A stretch of 64,000 bases of DNA from Salinisphaera sp. (GTDB taxonomy: Bacteria > Pseudomonadota > Gammaproteobacteria > Nevskiales > Salinisphaeraceae): positions 1 to 64,000 of the forward strand of contig JAQIBT010000110.1 of the NCBI GenBank assembly GCA_027858915.1, given 5' to 3'. Positions 1 to 11,523 of this stretch are shown here, piece by piece; position 1 is the stretch's first letter, and each line of letters starts with the position of its first letter. The translations under genes and the position numbers were made by a program. The notes under the pieces were generated by a model. It ran no database searches. It was not told where the DNA came from and was given only the letters and a program-made list of their open reading frames with translations.

Positions 1-31
1 GGCCGGCCAATGACTAAATTGCGCGCCGTTG

Positions 32-118
32 GCCCAGGTGGCGGAATTGGTAGACGCGCTAGCTTCAGGTGCTAGTGAGCTAACGCTCGTGGAGGTTCAA
101 GTCCTCTCCTGGGCACCA
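32..118 (+). tRNA. tRNA-Leu (anticodon CAG)
   Basis: An 87-nt class II tRNA. The acceptor stem GCCCAGG (32-38) pairs with CCTGGGC (108-114), followed by discriminator A115 and an encoded CCA (116-118). The anticodon stem CTAGC/GCTAG encloses the loop TTCAGGT with anticodon CAG, which reads CUG. A long variable arm and the T-loop GTTCAAGTC are visible. The D-arm and anticodon region closely resemble E. coli leucine CAG tRNAs. Confidence 0.97.
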
Positions 119-125
119 CAAAATC

Positions 126-161
126 AAAGCGAGTGCTCGTTTCCGGCACTCGCTTTTTTTT
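126..161 (+). terminator. Rho-independent terminator after tRNA-Leu
   Basis: A perfect GC-rich stem, AAGCGAGTGC (127-136) with GCACTCGCTT (146-155), encloses a 9-nt loop and is followed by a run of eight T (154-161). It lies 8 nt after the tRNA CCA end and should end its transcript. Confidence 0.93.
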
Positions 162-241
162 GCCTCCCGTCTATGGCGTGTCATGCGACGCCGCATTGCG
201 AAGCCCGGCTGTGTGAGGGCAGGTGCGCACAAGCGCAAGCC

Positions 242-541
242 TCAGCAGGGAAGAAAGTCCAAGTCACTCAACAACGTGTCGAATGATTTCGATTCGCCTA
301 TGACAAAACCGTCGGCATCGGTCGCGCAGTAATCTCCTTGGCGCGTGCGCGTGAGCGTCAGCGGTTCCCAGTCGTTGGGGTTGATGATATCAATTAAATC
401 GCACTCACCATTGCTGCTCACGTCACCGTTCCATCCGCACCAGCCACCGGGAAACTGAAATCGCGCAAGCGCATCCCGCAGTGCGATCATGTCACCGGCA
501 CCAAAGGCCGGACGTTTGAAGTTGATAACGACAGCCATCAC
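242..541 (-). CDS. Hypothetical protein, 99 aa
   Basis: I do not recognise this 99-residue protein. It has no signal peptide or membrane segment. It is rich in Asp, Gly, Trp and Phe with four Cys, and the middle (GGWCGWNGDVSSNGECDL) resembles small uncharacterised beta-rich proteins. Two adjacent ATG codons (541 and 538) could serve as start; no strong Shine-Dalgarno is visible. It is the last gene on the minus strand before the tRNA and lies 255 bp beyond the purA stop, so it may be a separate unit. The open frame and composition look coding, but no function can be assigned. Confidence 0.6.
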   Translation of the reverse strand: MMAVVINFKRPAFGAGDMIALRDALARFQFPGGWCGWNGDVSSNGECDLIDIINPNDWEPLTLTRTRQGDYCATDADGFVIGESKSFDTLLSDLDFLPC

Positions 542-796
542 CGGTCCCCGCCGTGTCTGCTACCCGAGGCATATCGGCCATACCCTATGACGCTGAAGGT
601 CACCTTTTTCCCTTACAAGGCGGACTCAGGCAACAATCGGTCGCATTGAGGGCGGCCAGACGGTAACGACGCGCCCCCTGAGCCTAAATCGTCATCCCGC
701 CAAAATTCCTATGCTTGATGTTACGCCTGCCCGCGCGGAACCGCTATTAGGGAATATACCCAGGCTGACCAGCAGCGATCAGGGCCTGCTAGCGTG

Positions 797-3308
<2,512 letters not shown>

Positions 3309-3469
3309 GACTTCAGCCTGTGAAATTTTTAACGCGATCACGGCTCGTATGACCGAGCCAGCGAATCAAAACGCGGCGAGCTTAGAGTAGTTGGCGGTTC
3401 AGCGCGACCCCAGGCCAGCAACGCGAGTTGACTGCGCCGTGCGACGACAGCCTCCTCGGAGCCTCGACG

Positions 3470-3655
3470 TCAGTGCAAGCACCGCAGCGCAACGACGCCC
3501 ACGCCAATCATGATCGCACCGAAAATACGAAACTGGCGCGGATCGACCGAAGCCAGGCTCACCAAAGTGTCACGCCAGCGGCGCGGCGCGATGAAGGGCA
3601 ACAGCCCTTCGATCACGCACACCAGCGCCAGCGCACGCAACAGCTCAGCCCACAT
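3470..3655 (-). CDS. DUF2065 small membrane protein (YjeT type)
   Basis: A 61-residue protein with two hydrophobic segments, about residues 5-22 and 43-58, separated by the basic stretch APRRWRDTL. Length, composition and position directly after hflC match the YjeT/DUF2065 family. Its function is not established. It begins 12 nt after the hflC stop and is probably cotranscribed with hflKC; the conserved link suggests a role with the HflKC/FtsH membrane complex, but this is inference. Confidence 0.85.
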   Translation of the reverse strand: MWAELLRALALVCVIEGLLPFIAPRRWRDTLVSLASVDPRQFRIFGAIMIGVGVVALRCLH

Positions 3656-3667
3656 GGACGGCCGCGG

Positions 3668-4552
3668 CTACTGGCCAATACCCGCACCCGCAGCAATCGC
3701 GGGATTGAAATACTTGAACAGCTTACCGTCCGGCTTGAGCAACAAGAGATCGTTCTTGCCGATACTCTCGCGGTAAACCTGCAGACTGCGGTAGAAGCTG
3801 TAAAAGTCCGCATCCTGCTTGTAGGCCTGGCCATAGGTTTTAGCCGCAGCGGCGTCGCCCTGACCCTTGATTGTTTGTGCCTGCTTATACGCCTTGGCAA
3901 GGATCACCGTACGCTCGCGCTCGGCGTCCGCGCGAATTTCCTTGGCCGCCGCGTCGCCTTGGGCACGCAGAGTGCGGATAACCTCCTGGCGCTTGGAGCG
4001 CATTCGGTCGTAGACCGATTTACTCACCTTCTTTGGGAGATTGAGCTGCATGATGCGCACATCGACGATATGAATGCCGAGCGACTTCGCGTATTGATTG
4101 ACCTGCACCTGCACGGCCGCCACGATCTGGTTGCGATTACCGTCGATGGCCTGCTGCATGGTCCGCTTCGAATATTCTGCCAACAGGTCGTTTTCTACCG
4201 ACTGCGTCAGCAGGGCTCGAGCGCTGTCGCTACTGCCGTGGGTCGAGAGATAATATTTCACCGTATCGTCAATACGCCATTTGACGAAATAATCCACGGA
4301 CAGGTTCTTGTTCTCCGAGGTCAGTGCACGATTGATCTTGCCGGCAAGCGTGCGGGTGCGTTTGTCAAACGCGCGCACATGCTGGATAAACGGTAGTTTG
4401 AAATGCAGGCCCGGCGCATAGTTCTGGCCGACAATGCGGCCTACCTGCACGAGCACTACGCGCTGCCGTGGGTTGACGGTAAACACTGAATCATAGGCCA
4501 CATAAGCCAGGATCAGCACGATAATGATCGCTGCAATCTGCTTGCCATTCAT
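3668..4552 (-). CDS. hflC: HflC, SPFH-domain modulator of FtsH protease
   Basis: HflC forms with HflK a large periplasm-facing cage around the FtsH protease in the inner membrane and modulates degradation of membrane proteins. The 294-residue product has one N-terminal membrane helix (about residues 5-22), an SPFH/prohibitin domain opening with NPRQRVVLVQVGRIV, and a helical Ala/Lys/Glu-rich coiled coil (about 190-250). The start ATG overlaps the hflK stop in an ATGA (4549-4552), indicating coupled translation and stoichiometric production. Length is somewhat below E. coli HflC (334 aa), but no segment is obviously missing. Confidence 0.95.
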   Translation of the reverse strand: MNGKQIAAIIIVLILAYVAYDSVFTVNPRQRVVLVQVGRIVGQNYAPGLHFKLPFIQHVRAFDKRTRTLAGKINRALTSENKNLSVDYFVKWRIDDTVKYYLSTHGSSDSARALLTQSVENDLLAEYSKRTMQQAIDGNRNQIVAAVQVQVNQYAKSLGIHIVDVRIMQLNLPKKVSKSVYDRMRSKRQEVIRTLRAQGDAAAKEIRADAERERTVILAKAYKQAQTIKGQGDAAAAKTYGQAYKQDADFYSFYRSLQVYRESIGKNDLLLLKPDGKLFKYFNPAIAAGAGIGQ

Positions 4553-5922
4553 GAGTTGCGGCTCCGACTGCGGCTACCGGATTGAGTGCTGGTGCTGCCC
4601 GGACTACTGCCATCCGATTGGCTGGGCGCCAGAGGCACCATCGGAGTGTCGTCACTGCTGCCATCGCCGCCGTTGTCGCCCGCGCTCTGTGTTTTCTTGC
4701 TCTGATCACGACCGTTGAGCAGCTGCTGCAAGGGTAGATACATCATCGAACTGGATCCGCCATCGTTGAGAACGATGCGCGACTGCGAGAGCACGTCACT
4801 CATGGTCTGCAGATACAGTCGTTCGCGGGTCACAACCGGCGCATTCTTGTACTGCGCCAACAGCTGCAGGAAACGCGAGGCGTCGCCTTGGGCGCGCTCG
4901 ATTTTCTGCTGCTTGTAGCCACGGGCCTTGGCCAACACCTGTGCCTTCTGGCCCTGCACGTTCGCCAGGATCTTGCGGGCATAGGCGCGAGCAAGATTCT
5001 TCTTCTGTTCTTTCTCCTCGCGCGCCTTGATCGCTTCCTCGAACGCGCCCTGGACTTGCTCGGGCGGCTGAGCGTACTGCACATTCACTGCAAGCACCTT
5101 GATACCCGTTTGGTAGTTGGATAGTTCGGCTTGCATGATCTTGCGCACGTTGGCCGGCAACTGCGCGCGCGAGCGCTTGGAAATCGCTGGCGCGCTGTTT
5201 TGCCTCTGCTTGATCTTGCCAACCAGCTTGCGATTGATACCGGCGAACGTATCTTCTTTTGTCGGCGCCTGGTCGTTTTGCTTGAGATCGACGTGATCCA
5301 GCCCTTCTTCCTGAAGATCCTCGACCTTCACGCCTTCCTGAATCACTTGATTCATCGTGCTGGTCCCCACGACATCGCGTACAGCGGAACGCAGAACCTG
5401 CTGTACCGTGTCGTCCGGATCCTGCACCGAGAACAGGTAGTTCATGGCGTTGGAAATCCGGTACTGCGCCGACACCTCGATATCGACGAAGTTCTCGTTC
5501 TTGGTCAGCATCACTGCTCGCTTGCTCGCGCGGCGAACCTCATTGGTGTTGACCTTGTAAACTCGCTCGATGGGATATGGCAGATGCCAGTGCCAGCCCG
5601 AGGTTACGGTGTGGGTATACGCCCCGAAGCGCAACAAAACGCCTTTTTCTCCCGGTTGTACCACGTACAAACCGGTTGCCAGCCAAATCACCAGCGCGAT
5701 CGGAATCAGCACCAGAATCAGCGCGGGCGGAACACCGCCTCCAGGCGCTCCGCTGCCGTCGCGATTGCTCGAGCCGCCGTTACCGCCGCCCTTTGAGAAA
5801 CGCGCGCGAAAACGTCGCCAGATCTGGTCCAGATCAGGTGGCCCGCTGCCGTTGTTATTTCCCTTGGGGCGGTTGCCGCCGCCCCAGGGATCCTTATCCT
5901 TTCCCGGCTCGTTCCAAGCCAT
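4549..5922 (-). CDS. hflK: HflK, SPFH-domain modulator of FtsH protease
   Basis: Partner of HflC in the FtsH-HflKC complex. The 457-residue protein begins with the Gly/Asn-rich cytoplasmic segment typical of HflK (MAWNEPGKDKDPWGGG), then has one membrane helix, the SPFH domain (YVVQPGEKGVLLRFGAY) and a long coiled coil. The C-terminus is an unusually Ser/Gly/Arg-rich tail of about 50 residues. ATG 5922 is preferred over the in-frame GTG 9 nt upstream because it gives the family's usual MAWNEPG start and has GGGAAG upstream. A 147-bp gap separates it from hflX, enough for a separate promoter. Confidence 0.95.
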   Translation of the reverse strand: MAWNEPGKDKDPWGGGNRPKGNNNGSGPPDLDQIWRRFRARFSKGGGNGGSSNRDGSGAPGGGVPPALILVLIPIALVIWLATGLYVVQPGEKGVLLRFGAYTHTVTSGWHWHLPYPIERVYKVNTNEVRRASKRAVMLTKNENFVDIEVSAQYRISNAMNYLFSVQDPDDTVQQVLRSAVRDVVGTSTMNQVIQEGVKVEDLQEEGLDHVDLKQNDQAPTKEDTFAGINRKLVGKIKQRQNSAPAISKRSRAQLPANVRKIMQAELSNYQTGIKVLAVNVQYAQPPEQVQGAFEEAIKAREEKEQKKNLARAYARKILANVQGQKAQVLAKARGYKQQKIERAQGDASRFLQLLAQYKNAPVVTRERLYLQTMSDVLSQSRIVLNDGGSSSMMYLPLQQLLNGRDQSKKTQSAGDNGGDGSSDDTPMVPLAPSQSDGSSPGSTSTQSGSRSRSRNS

Positions 5923-6069
5923 GCTGAACACTTCCCTCTCGGCGAAACCGCAAGTCTATATTTCGGCCTCTGGCCTGTCGAACCTCGTTCGTGCACAGAC
6001 CGTGGATGAATTTTTTAAGAAGCTGACGCGCAACGCCGTATATACCGGTCACACCTGCCAGCAATCAAT

Positions 6070-7425
6070 CTATTCGGGCGAGGCGTGCGTTATATCATTC
6101 TCGGCGCTTGATGACCATGTCGTCAGTTGAACCACGCGGCGCCCCGTCAATACGTCATGGAGCGTCAGGCCAGCCTGAGTAATGATGCGCTCGAGATCGG
6201 CCTGGGATGCAGTCACCGACAGGAGCGTATCACCGTTGTCCGCATGGCGTTCCTGGCTGACTACGCCCAACTCGAACAACTGCGATCGAAGACGCCCTGC
6301 CGCTGGCGGGATGCGCAGCTGCCCTTCGATCATATCGGCGTGACAGAAGTCAGCCAGTGCGGTGCGCAACTCCTCGAGACCATCGCCACGCTCGGCCGAT
6401 ACATAGACGCGGATGGGTCGACCGTGGGCATCGTGTTCGATGCGCGCCGGCTCGTCGGCCAGCAGATCGATCTTGTTGAATACCTCGATCTGTGGCACGT
6501 CGCCGGCACCGATCTCGGCCAGCACCGCATTCACCTCGCGCGCATGCGAACGACGCTCGCGGTCGGCGGCGTCGATGACGTGGACCAAGACGTCTGCCTC
6601 ACGAGTCTCTTCCAGCGTGGCGCGAAATGCCGCCACCAACTCGTGCGGCAAATCACGAATGAATCCAACGGTATCGGCCACAATCAGCGGTTCGCCTACG
6701 GGAACCTCCATCCGTCGCAAGGTCGGATCGAGGGTCGCGAACAGCTGATCTGCGGCATATATATCCTCCCCCGTCAGCCGGTTGAACAGGGTCGATTTGC
6801 CGGCGTTGGTATAGCCCACCAGGGACACGATCGGCGTGCGCGCTTTCTGGCGTGAAGCACGGCCCTGTTCGCGCCGAGCGAGAACCTTGTCCAGCCGTCC
6901 ACGCAGCATCTTGATACGGTCATTGAGCAGCCGCCGGTCGGTTTCGAGCTGGGTCTCGCCCGGCCCGCGCAGGCCGATGCCGCCTTTCTGGCGTTCCAGA
7001 TGCGACCAGCCGCGCACCAAGCGTGTCGCCAGATGCTGCAGTTGTGCCAGTTCAACCTGGAGCTTGCCCTCGTGCGAACGGGCCCGGCGCGCGAAGATAT
7101 CGAGAATAAGCCCGGCACGATCCAGCACACGGGCATTCAGTCGTTTCTCGAGATTCCGCTCCTGGCTGGGCGACAGATCATGGTTGAACACCACTAGCTC
7201 GGCCTTGTGCTGGGCCACCGATTCGGCAACCTCCTCGGCCTTGCCACCGCCGACGAAATAACGCGGGTCGGGCACCTTTCGGGAGCCCCCGATGTGATCT
7301 ACCACCTCGGCGCCTGCAGATTCGACAAGTTCACGAAACTCGCGATCAGCCTCGTCGTACTCGTCGACGCCGAACGCAATGTGCACGATGACGGCCGCCT
7401 CGCCGACCGGCGGCCGCTCAAACAT
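6070..7425 (-). CDS. hflX: Ribosome-associated GTPase HflX
   Basis: HflX binds the 50S subunit and splits stalled or heat-damaged ribosomes. The 451-residue product has the N-terminal HflX domain (YFVGGGKAEEV, FNHDLSPSQERNLE), the glycine-rich linker GGIGLRGPGETQLE, and a GTPase domain with G1 GYTNAGKSTL, G3 DTVGF and G4 NKID. The ATG at 7425 is used; an in-frame TTG lies 9 nt upstream. It starts 32 nt after the hfq stop, and the hfq-hflX pairing is highly conserved, so they are probably cotranscribed. Confidence 0.96.
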   Translation of the reverse strand: MFERPPVGEAAVIVHIAFGVDEYDEADREFRELVESAGAEVVDHIGGSRKVPDPRYFVGGGKAEEVAESVAQHKAELVVFNHDLSPSQERNLEKRLNARVLDRAGLILDIFARRARSHEGKLQVELAQLQHLATRLVRGWSHLERQKGGIGLRGPGETQLETDRRLLNDRIKMLRGRLDKVLARREQGRASRQKARTPIVSLVGYTNAGKSTLFNRLTGEDIYAADQLFATLDPTLRRMEVPVGEPLIVADTVGFIRDLPHELVAAFRATLEETREADVLVHVIDAADRERRSHAREVNAVLAEIGAGDVPQIEVFNKIDLLADEPARIEHDAHGRPIRVYVSAERGDGLEELRTALADFCHADMIEGQLRIPPAAGRLRSQLFELGVVSQERHADNGDTLLSVTASQADLERIITQAGLTLHDVLTGRRVVQLTTWSSSAENDITHASPE

Positions 7426-7457
7426 TGCTGGCAACCGGTCGGCTCACCGACAATCGC

Positions 7458-7715
7458 TCATTCAGGATCGGTTCCGGCCTCCTGATCCATCTCTTCGCGC
7501 ATCTCGGTACGAACGTTGCGCGCCGGCACAATGGTGGAAATCGCATGTTTGTAGACCATCTGATTGACCGCATTCCGGAGCAACACCACGAACTGATCGA
7601 AGGATTCGATCTGCCCCTGGAGTTTGATACCGTTGACCAGATAGATGGAAACCGGCACCCGCTCCTTGCGCAACGCGTTCAGGAATGGTTCTTGTAGTGT
7701 TTGGCCTTTTGCCAT
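7458..7715 (-). CDS. hfq: RNA chaperone Hfq
   Basis: Hfq forms a hexameric Sm-like ring that anneals small regulatory RNAs to mRNAs. The 85-residue protein carries the complete Sm core: [18 protein letters not shown], the Sm1 block [20 protein letters not shown] (residues 22-41) and Sm2 [12 protein letters not shown] with the conserved YKH. The C-terminal tail (about 15 acidic residues) is short compared with the 102-residue E. coli protein and resembles Pseudomonas Hfq. It lies between miaA and hflX as in most gammaproteobacteria. Confidence 0.97.
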   Translation of the reverse strand: MAKGQTLQEPFLNALRKERVPVSIYLVNGIKLQGQIESFDQFVVLLRNAVNQMVYKHAISTIVPARNVRTEMREEMDQEAGTDPE

Positions 7716-7770
7716 GGGACAGGCTCCAGAAAGTCTTTGATCCAGACGTGATAAATATTAGCAGGAAAGA

Positions 7771-8700
7771 TCACTCATTCACGGCTGAGCGGATGATTTG
7801 CATCGCCGCCGCGTCTATATTCTTGGTGCCGCTTTCCAACCAGTGGGCGTCGCTCAGCGATCGCAGCCAGGTCAGCTGACGCTTGGCCAGCTGGCGCGAT
7901 GCGAAAACAGCGCGTTCAACGGCTTCTTTCGGCTTCATTTCGCCGTCGAGCATCTGCCATATCTGGCGATAACCGACAGCCCGCATTGACGGCAGTTCGA
8001 CGTTTAACTCGGGCCGGCGCTTGAGCTTTTCAACCTCTTCGACGAAGCCCGCTTGCATCATCTGGTCAAACCGCCGTTCGATCCGTGCATGGAGCGTCGC
8101 GCGACAGGCCGGCGCGACCACGATCCGGGCAATGGACCACGGCAGACGCTGTTGGTTCTGTTTCCTGTGAAGAACGCTGAGCGGCGTGCCCGTGAGCTCG
8201 TAGATTTCCAACGCTCTCTGAATACGCTGTGCATCGTTGGGATGAATCCGTGCGGCGCTGTGGCTATCGACCGCCGCCAGCCGAACATGTAGCTGCTGCC
8301 AACTCGTCGCTTCGGCCTCGGCGGTGAGTCGCGCGCGAACCGCATCGTCTCGGCCAGGCATGTCGCTCAGCCCGTATTCGAGCGCGCGGAAGTACAGCGA
8401 CGTACCGCCGGTGAGCAAGGGAATGCGCCCCGCTGAGCGGATATGCTCGATCTCGCGCAGCGCATCCGCTCGGAAATCGGCTGCCGAATAGGCATGCGCC
8501 GCATCGCGAATGTCGATCAGCGCATGCGGCGCCGCGCGCAGGGTATCGGCGTCCGGCTTGGCGGTGCCAATATCCATGTCGCGATAGACCATGGCCGAAT
8601 CCACCGACACGATTTCCGCGTTGAGCTGCTGTACCAGATCGACCGCCAGGCCGGTCTTGCCGGAAGCAGTCGGGCCGAGCAGGAAGATCAGGTCCGGCAT
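7771..8700 (-). CDS. miaA: tRNA dimethylallyltransferase
   Basis: MiaA transfers a dimethylallyl group to A37 of tRNAs that read UNN codons. The 309-residue product begins with the P-loop GPTASGKT and contains the conserved DSAMVYRDMDIGTAKP and LTGGTSLYFRAL blocks, followed by the helical tRNA-binding part. The ATG at 8700 overlaps the last base of the mutL stop (TGATG), which implies coupled translation; a GTG one codon earlier also exists. Hfq follows 55 bp downstream. Confidence 0.96.
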   Translation of the reverse strand: MPDLIFLLGPTASGKTGLAVDLVQQLNAEIVSVDSAMVYRDMDIGTAKPDADTLRAAPHALIDIRDAAHAYSAADFRADALREIEHIRSAGRIPLLTGGTSLYFRALEYGLSDMPGRDDAVRARLTAEAEATSWQQLHVRLAAVDSHSAARIHPNDAQRIQRALEIYELTGTPLSVLHRKQNQQRLPWSIARIVVAPACRATLHARIERRFDQMMQAGFVEEVEKLKRRPELNVELPSMRAVGYRQIWQMLDGEMKPKEAVERAVFASRQLAKRQLTWLRSLSDAHWLESGTKNIDAAAMQIIRSAVNE

Positions 8701-10598
8701 CACTTGCCGCGCATGAACAGCCGATCGAGTCCGGCCATGTCGACCTGAACCCAGCTAGGCCGGCCATGATTGCAGTGCCCGGCGCGGTCGGTATGCTCCA
8801 TGTCGCGTAACAAGGCGTTCATTTCTGCCAGCGTCAGACGCCGCCCGGCTTTCACGGCCGCCTTGCAGCCCATGTCGGCCAGCACGTCGTCCAGTGCATC
8901 GCGTACGCCCTCGGCGCCGCGCAGACCGTCGTCGAGATCGGCCACGATATCGCGCGCCAGGGCCAGATAATTCCGGTTTGCCAGCAGCGCCGGCACTTCC
9001 CGTAGCATGGCTTCACGCGGACCCGACCGCGACAATCCAAAACCCACCGCTGCCAGCGTCTCGCCGTGGCTCTCCACGGCCGCAGCCTCGCCTTCCGACA
9101 AGGACAGGGACTCAGGCACCAACAGGCGGCGGCTCTCAATCTGCCCGGTCGAGAACTCGCGCTTGAGCTGTTCGTAAAGCACGCGCTCGTGGGCGGCGTG
9201 CATGTCGACCAGGATCAGCCCTTGGTCGTTCTGCGCGAGGATATAGATATCGTGCAGCTGGCCGATGGCATAGCCCATGGCGGGCGCGGCTTGCGACGCC
9301 GCCGGTTCCGGCGGTGCTTCGGCTGCGCGCTTCGAATCGTTTGCCGGTGGGCCGCCCAGCCCGCGGCTTTCGGATTGCCAATCAGGCGGCGGTGCTTGAA
9401 ACCGATAGCTGGCCCCCGTCTGCGCCACACCAGCGGCACGTTCGCGACCTGCCCCCGCCGGCCGACTGAAATCCAGACCACGCGGCGACATCGGTCGCTC
9501 ACCGGCCAGGCCAACCGGTGGCGGCGTCAACACCGAGCCGGGTAAATCGTGCGGGTGGGCCGCACGGTGGTTCACCGGCAGCTCCACGGAACGCGCTTCA
9601 TGTGGTTGGGCCTCCACGGCTGCCAGAGCACGGGCCACGCTTCGGAACACAAAATCATGCACCAGGCGCGATTGCCGAAACCGAACCTCGGCCTTGGCCG
9701 GATGGGCGTTTACGTCGACCTGTCGCGGATCGACGTCCAGATACAAAACATAGGCCGGATGCCGCTGGTTGTGCAGCAGATCACGATAAGCCAGCCGCAC
9801 CGCATGGTTGAACACCTTGTCGCGAATCGGTCGATGATTGACGTAGCTGTACTGACGGTCGGCCTGGCCGCGCGAAAATCCCGGCGTGGCCACCCAGCCG
9901 GTCAGACGCAGGCCAGCTGCTGACTCGTCCACTGCTATGGCATGTTCGTCAAAGGCGTCGCCGAGCACGGTGGCAATGCGCGCACGGCCGCCATCTCCCA
10001 TCGCGATCGGCAGGCGTGCTGTTTCCACGCCGTCGTGATGCAGGGTGAAATCCACGTCGAAGCGCGACAGCGCCAGCTGATTAAACGCCCGGCGGATATG
10101 CCGGAATTCGGTGGACGGCGCCTTGAGGAACTTGCGCCGAGCGGGAATTTTCGCAAATAGTTCACGCACCTCGATCCGAGTACCCTGCTCGCCCGGCGCT
10201 GGCCGGATATCGATGCCCAGATGCGGCGTAATGGCGCAGGCCTGTTCGGCATCCGCCGTGCGTGACGTCAGCACCAGCTCGGCCACTGAGGCAATACTGG
10301 CCAACGCCTCTCCACGAAAGCCCAGGCTGGCCACCGATTCTAGCGCGACCAGGCTATCGATCTTGCTGGTCGCATGACGCGCGACCGCGAGCGCCATCTG
10401 ACCGCGTTCAATACCGCGCCCGTTATCGGTGACTAGAATACGGCGCAGGCCGCCTTCCTCGATATCGATGCCGATGCGCGTGGCGCCTGCGTCGAGGCTG
10501 TTCTCTACCAGTTCCTTGAGAATCGACGCGGGGCGTTCGACGACCTCGCCGGCCGCGATCTGGCTGATGAGTTGATCGTCGAGAAGACGGATAGGCAT
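8700..10598 (-). CDS. mutL: DNA mismatch repair protein MutL
   Basis: MutL links mismatch recognition by MutS to strand incision. The 632-residue protein has the GHKL ATPase signatures ENSLDAGA (residues 32-39, catalytic-type Asn33 region), DNGRG (58-62) and GFRGEAL (93-99). A Pro/Ala/Arg-rich linker (about 330-440) is followed by the dimerisation domain. That domain contains DMHAAHERVLYE, which fits the DxHAx2Ex4E endonuclease motif of nicking MutL proteins, so this is probably a MutH-independent, intrinsically nicking MutL. Its stop overlaps the miaA start. The region upstream holds a long inverted repeat rather than amiB. Confidence 0.96.
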   Translation of the reverse strand: MPIRLLDDQLISQIAAGEVVERPASILKELVENSLDAGATRIGIDIEEGGLRRILVTDNGRGIERGQMALAVARHATSKIDSLVALESVASLGFRGEALASIASVAELVLTSRTADAEQACAITPHLGIDIRPAPGEQGTRIEVRELFAKIPARRKFLKAPSTEFRHIRRAFNQLALSRFDVDFTLHHDGVETARLPIAMGDGGRARIATVLGDAFDEHAIAVDESAAGLRLTGWVATPGFSRGQADRQYSYVNHRPIRDKVFNHAVRLAYRDLLHNQRHPAYVLYLDVDPRQVDVNAHPAKAEVRFRQSRLVHDFVFRSVARALAAVEAQPHEARSVELPVNHRAAHPHDLPGSVLTPPPVGLAGERPMSPRGLDFSRPAGAGRERAAGVAQTGASYRFQAPPPDWQSESRGLGGPPANDSKRAAEAPPEPAASQAAPAMGYAIGQLHDIYILAQNDQGLILVDMHAAHERVLYEQLKREFSTGQIESRRLLVPESLSLSEGEAAAVESHGETLAAVGFGLSRSGPREAMLREVPALLANRNYLALARDIVADLDDGLRGAEGVRDALDDVLADMGCKAAVKAGRRLTLAEMNALLRDMEHTDRAGHCNHGRPSWVQVDMAGLDRLFMRGK

Positions 10599-10964
10599 GG
10601 GATATATCGGTCGAGGGAACTGTCAGAGCCGCATGGCGGGGCATTAAGGGCCTGTCGCCGCTCGTATGACGCCGTATGAAACAGAAACAGCACCTGGGAG
10701 CCTGGGCCGTAGAAACACAGGCGGCTGCGAACACGATTCCTACGGCCCAGGCTCCTAGTGTCCTGTAAGTCGCCGGTATTCGCAAAGAGTCCGCCCTATA
10801 TGGCTTAGTCAGGGGTCAGAACCACGCAGACACTCATTCACCCAGGGTCAGATACGCCGCCGCGCGGACATCGCCGCTATTGTGAAATGCTATCGACGCG
10901 ATAATTTATCAACGCGACGGTTTTCTTGACTCATTCAAGTTAATCGCCAATCATCGATCCGGCG
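10599..10964. other. Intergenic region between divergent mutL and fur-like gene
   Basis: 366 bp with no convincing gene. It must hold the promoters for the leftward mutL operon and the rightward fur-katG pair. The half near mutL is dominated by a long inverted repeat (10694-10758). The half near the fur-like gene is clearly AT-richer (10880-10960, with GATAATTTATC and TTGACTCATTCAAGTTAA), as expected for a Fur-family promoter/operator. No perfect Fur or PerR box could be defined by eye. Confidence 0.6.
10694..10758. repeat. Long inverted repeat (hairpin) near the mutL start
   Basis: Arm GGAGCCTGGGCCGTAG (10697-10712) and arm CTACGGCCCAGGCTCC (10740-10755) are perfect complements of 16 nt. 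Three further outer pairs (one G-T) make about 19 bp, closed by a 27-nt loop. No T-run follows, so it is not a standard terminator. It could be a REP-type palindrome or a remnant of an insertion element. No second copy was noticed in this window. Confidence 0.8.
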
Positions 10965-11417
10965 ATGAATAATCAGACCACAGCCATTACCGAAGAACTG
11001 CGTGCACGAGGGCTTCGTGTCACCGCAGCACGGCGTGCCGTGCTTGAGTGGCTCGTCAGCCATCCGCACGCGACCGTTGAACAAGTCTATCTCGGCGTGC
11101 TTCGACAGCTGGGCACTATTTCGAGGCAAGCCGTCTATGACGTGCTTTCAGCATGTGTTGATGCCGAGCTGGTTCGCCAGATCAAGCCGTCCGGACATCC
11201 GGCGCGGTTCGAGCGACGAACCGGCGACAATCATCATCATCTGGTATGCCGCGGCTGTGGTCGCATCGCGGATACGGATTGTCACACCAGTCATGCACCC
11301 TGCCTGAGTCCGTCACATGACCACGGCTTCGAGATCGACCAAGCCGAAGTCGTATTCTGGGGCCTATGCGCCGCGTGCCAGTCCAACGAGCGCTCAGGCG
11401 TTGATACCGTCAATTGA
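10965..11417 (+). CDS. Fur-family (FurA/PerR-like) transcriptional regulator
   Basis: A 150-residue metal-dependent repressor. The N-terminal winged helix (GLRVTAARRAVLEWL, ISRQAVYDVLSACVDAELV) is followed by the regulatory domain with DNHHHLVCRGCGR (His90-92, Cys95, Cys98) and a second CxxC pair (Cys135, Cys138) typical of structural zinc. It lies directly upstream of katG in the same direction, the arrangement known for actinobacterial FurA-KatG and for peroxide-sensing PerR proteins. I infer that it represses katG and itself and is relieved by peroxide. It is not the housekeeping Fur: it has little similarity to the N-terminal signature of that protein. Confidence 0.9.
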   Translation: MNNQTTAITEELRARGLRVTAARRAVLEWLVSHPHATVEQVYLGVLRQLGTISRQAVYDVLSACVDAELVRQIKPSGHPARFERRTGDNHHHLVCRGCGRIADTDCHTSHAPCLSPSHDHGFEIDQAEVVFWGLCAACQSNERSGVDTVN

Positions 11418-11523
11418 TCAATCGAGGAGGCAGCGCTCTCGTGTTATTGCCTAGTGGCAGAATATAAATTTTGAGGCTGCCCCCATCTCCGCAGGACCGT
11501 TGATCCAAACAGAAAGGAATCTT

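Noticed and set aside
749-796. Bulged hairpin downstream of purA on the minus strand (CAGG-CTGA with TCAG-CCTG)
   Set aside because: Interrupted stem with no T-run; not a convincing terminator.
10880-10964. Fur or PerR box before the fur-like gene
   Set aside because: The region is AT-rich, but no near-consensus 19-bp inverted repeat could be found by eye.
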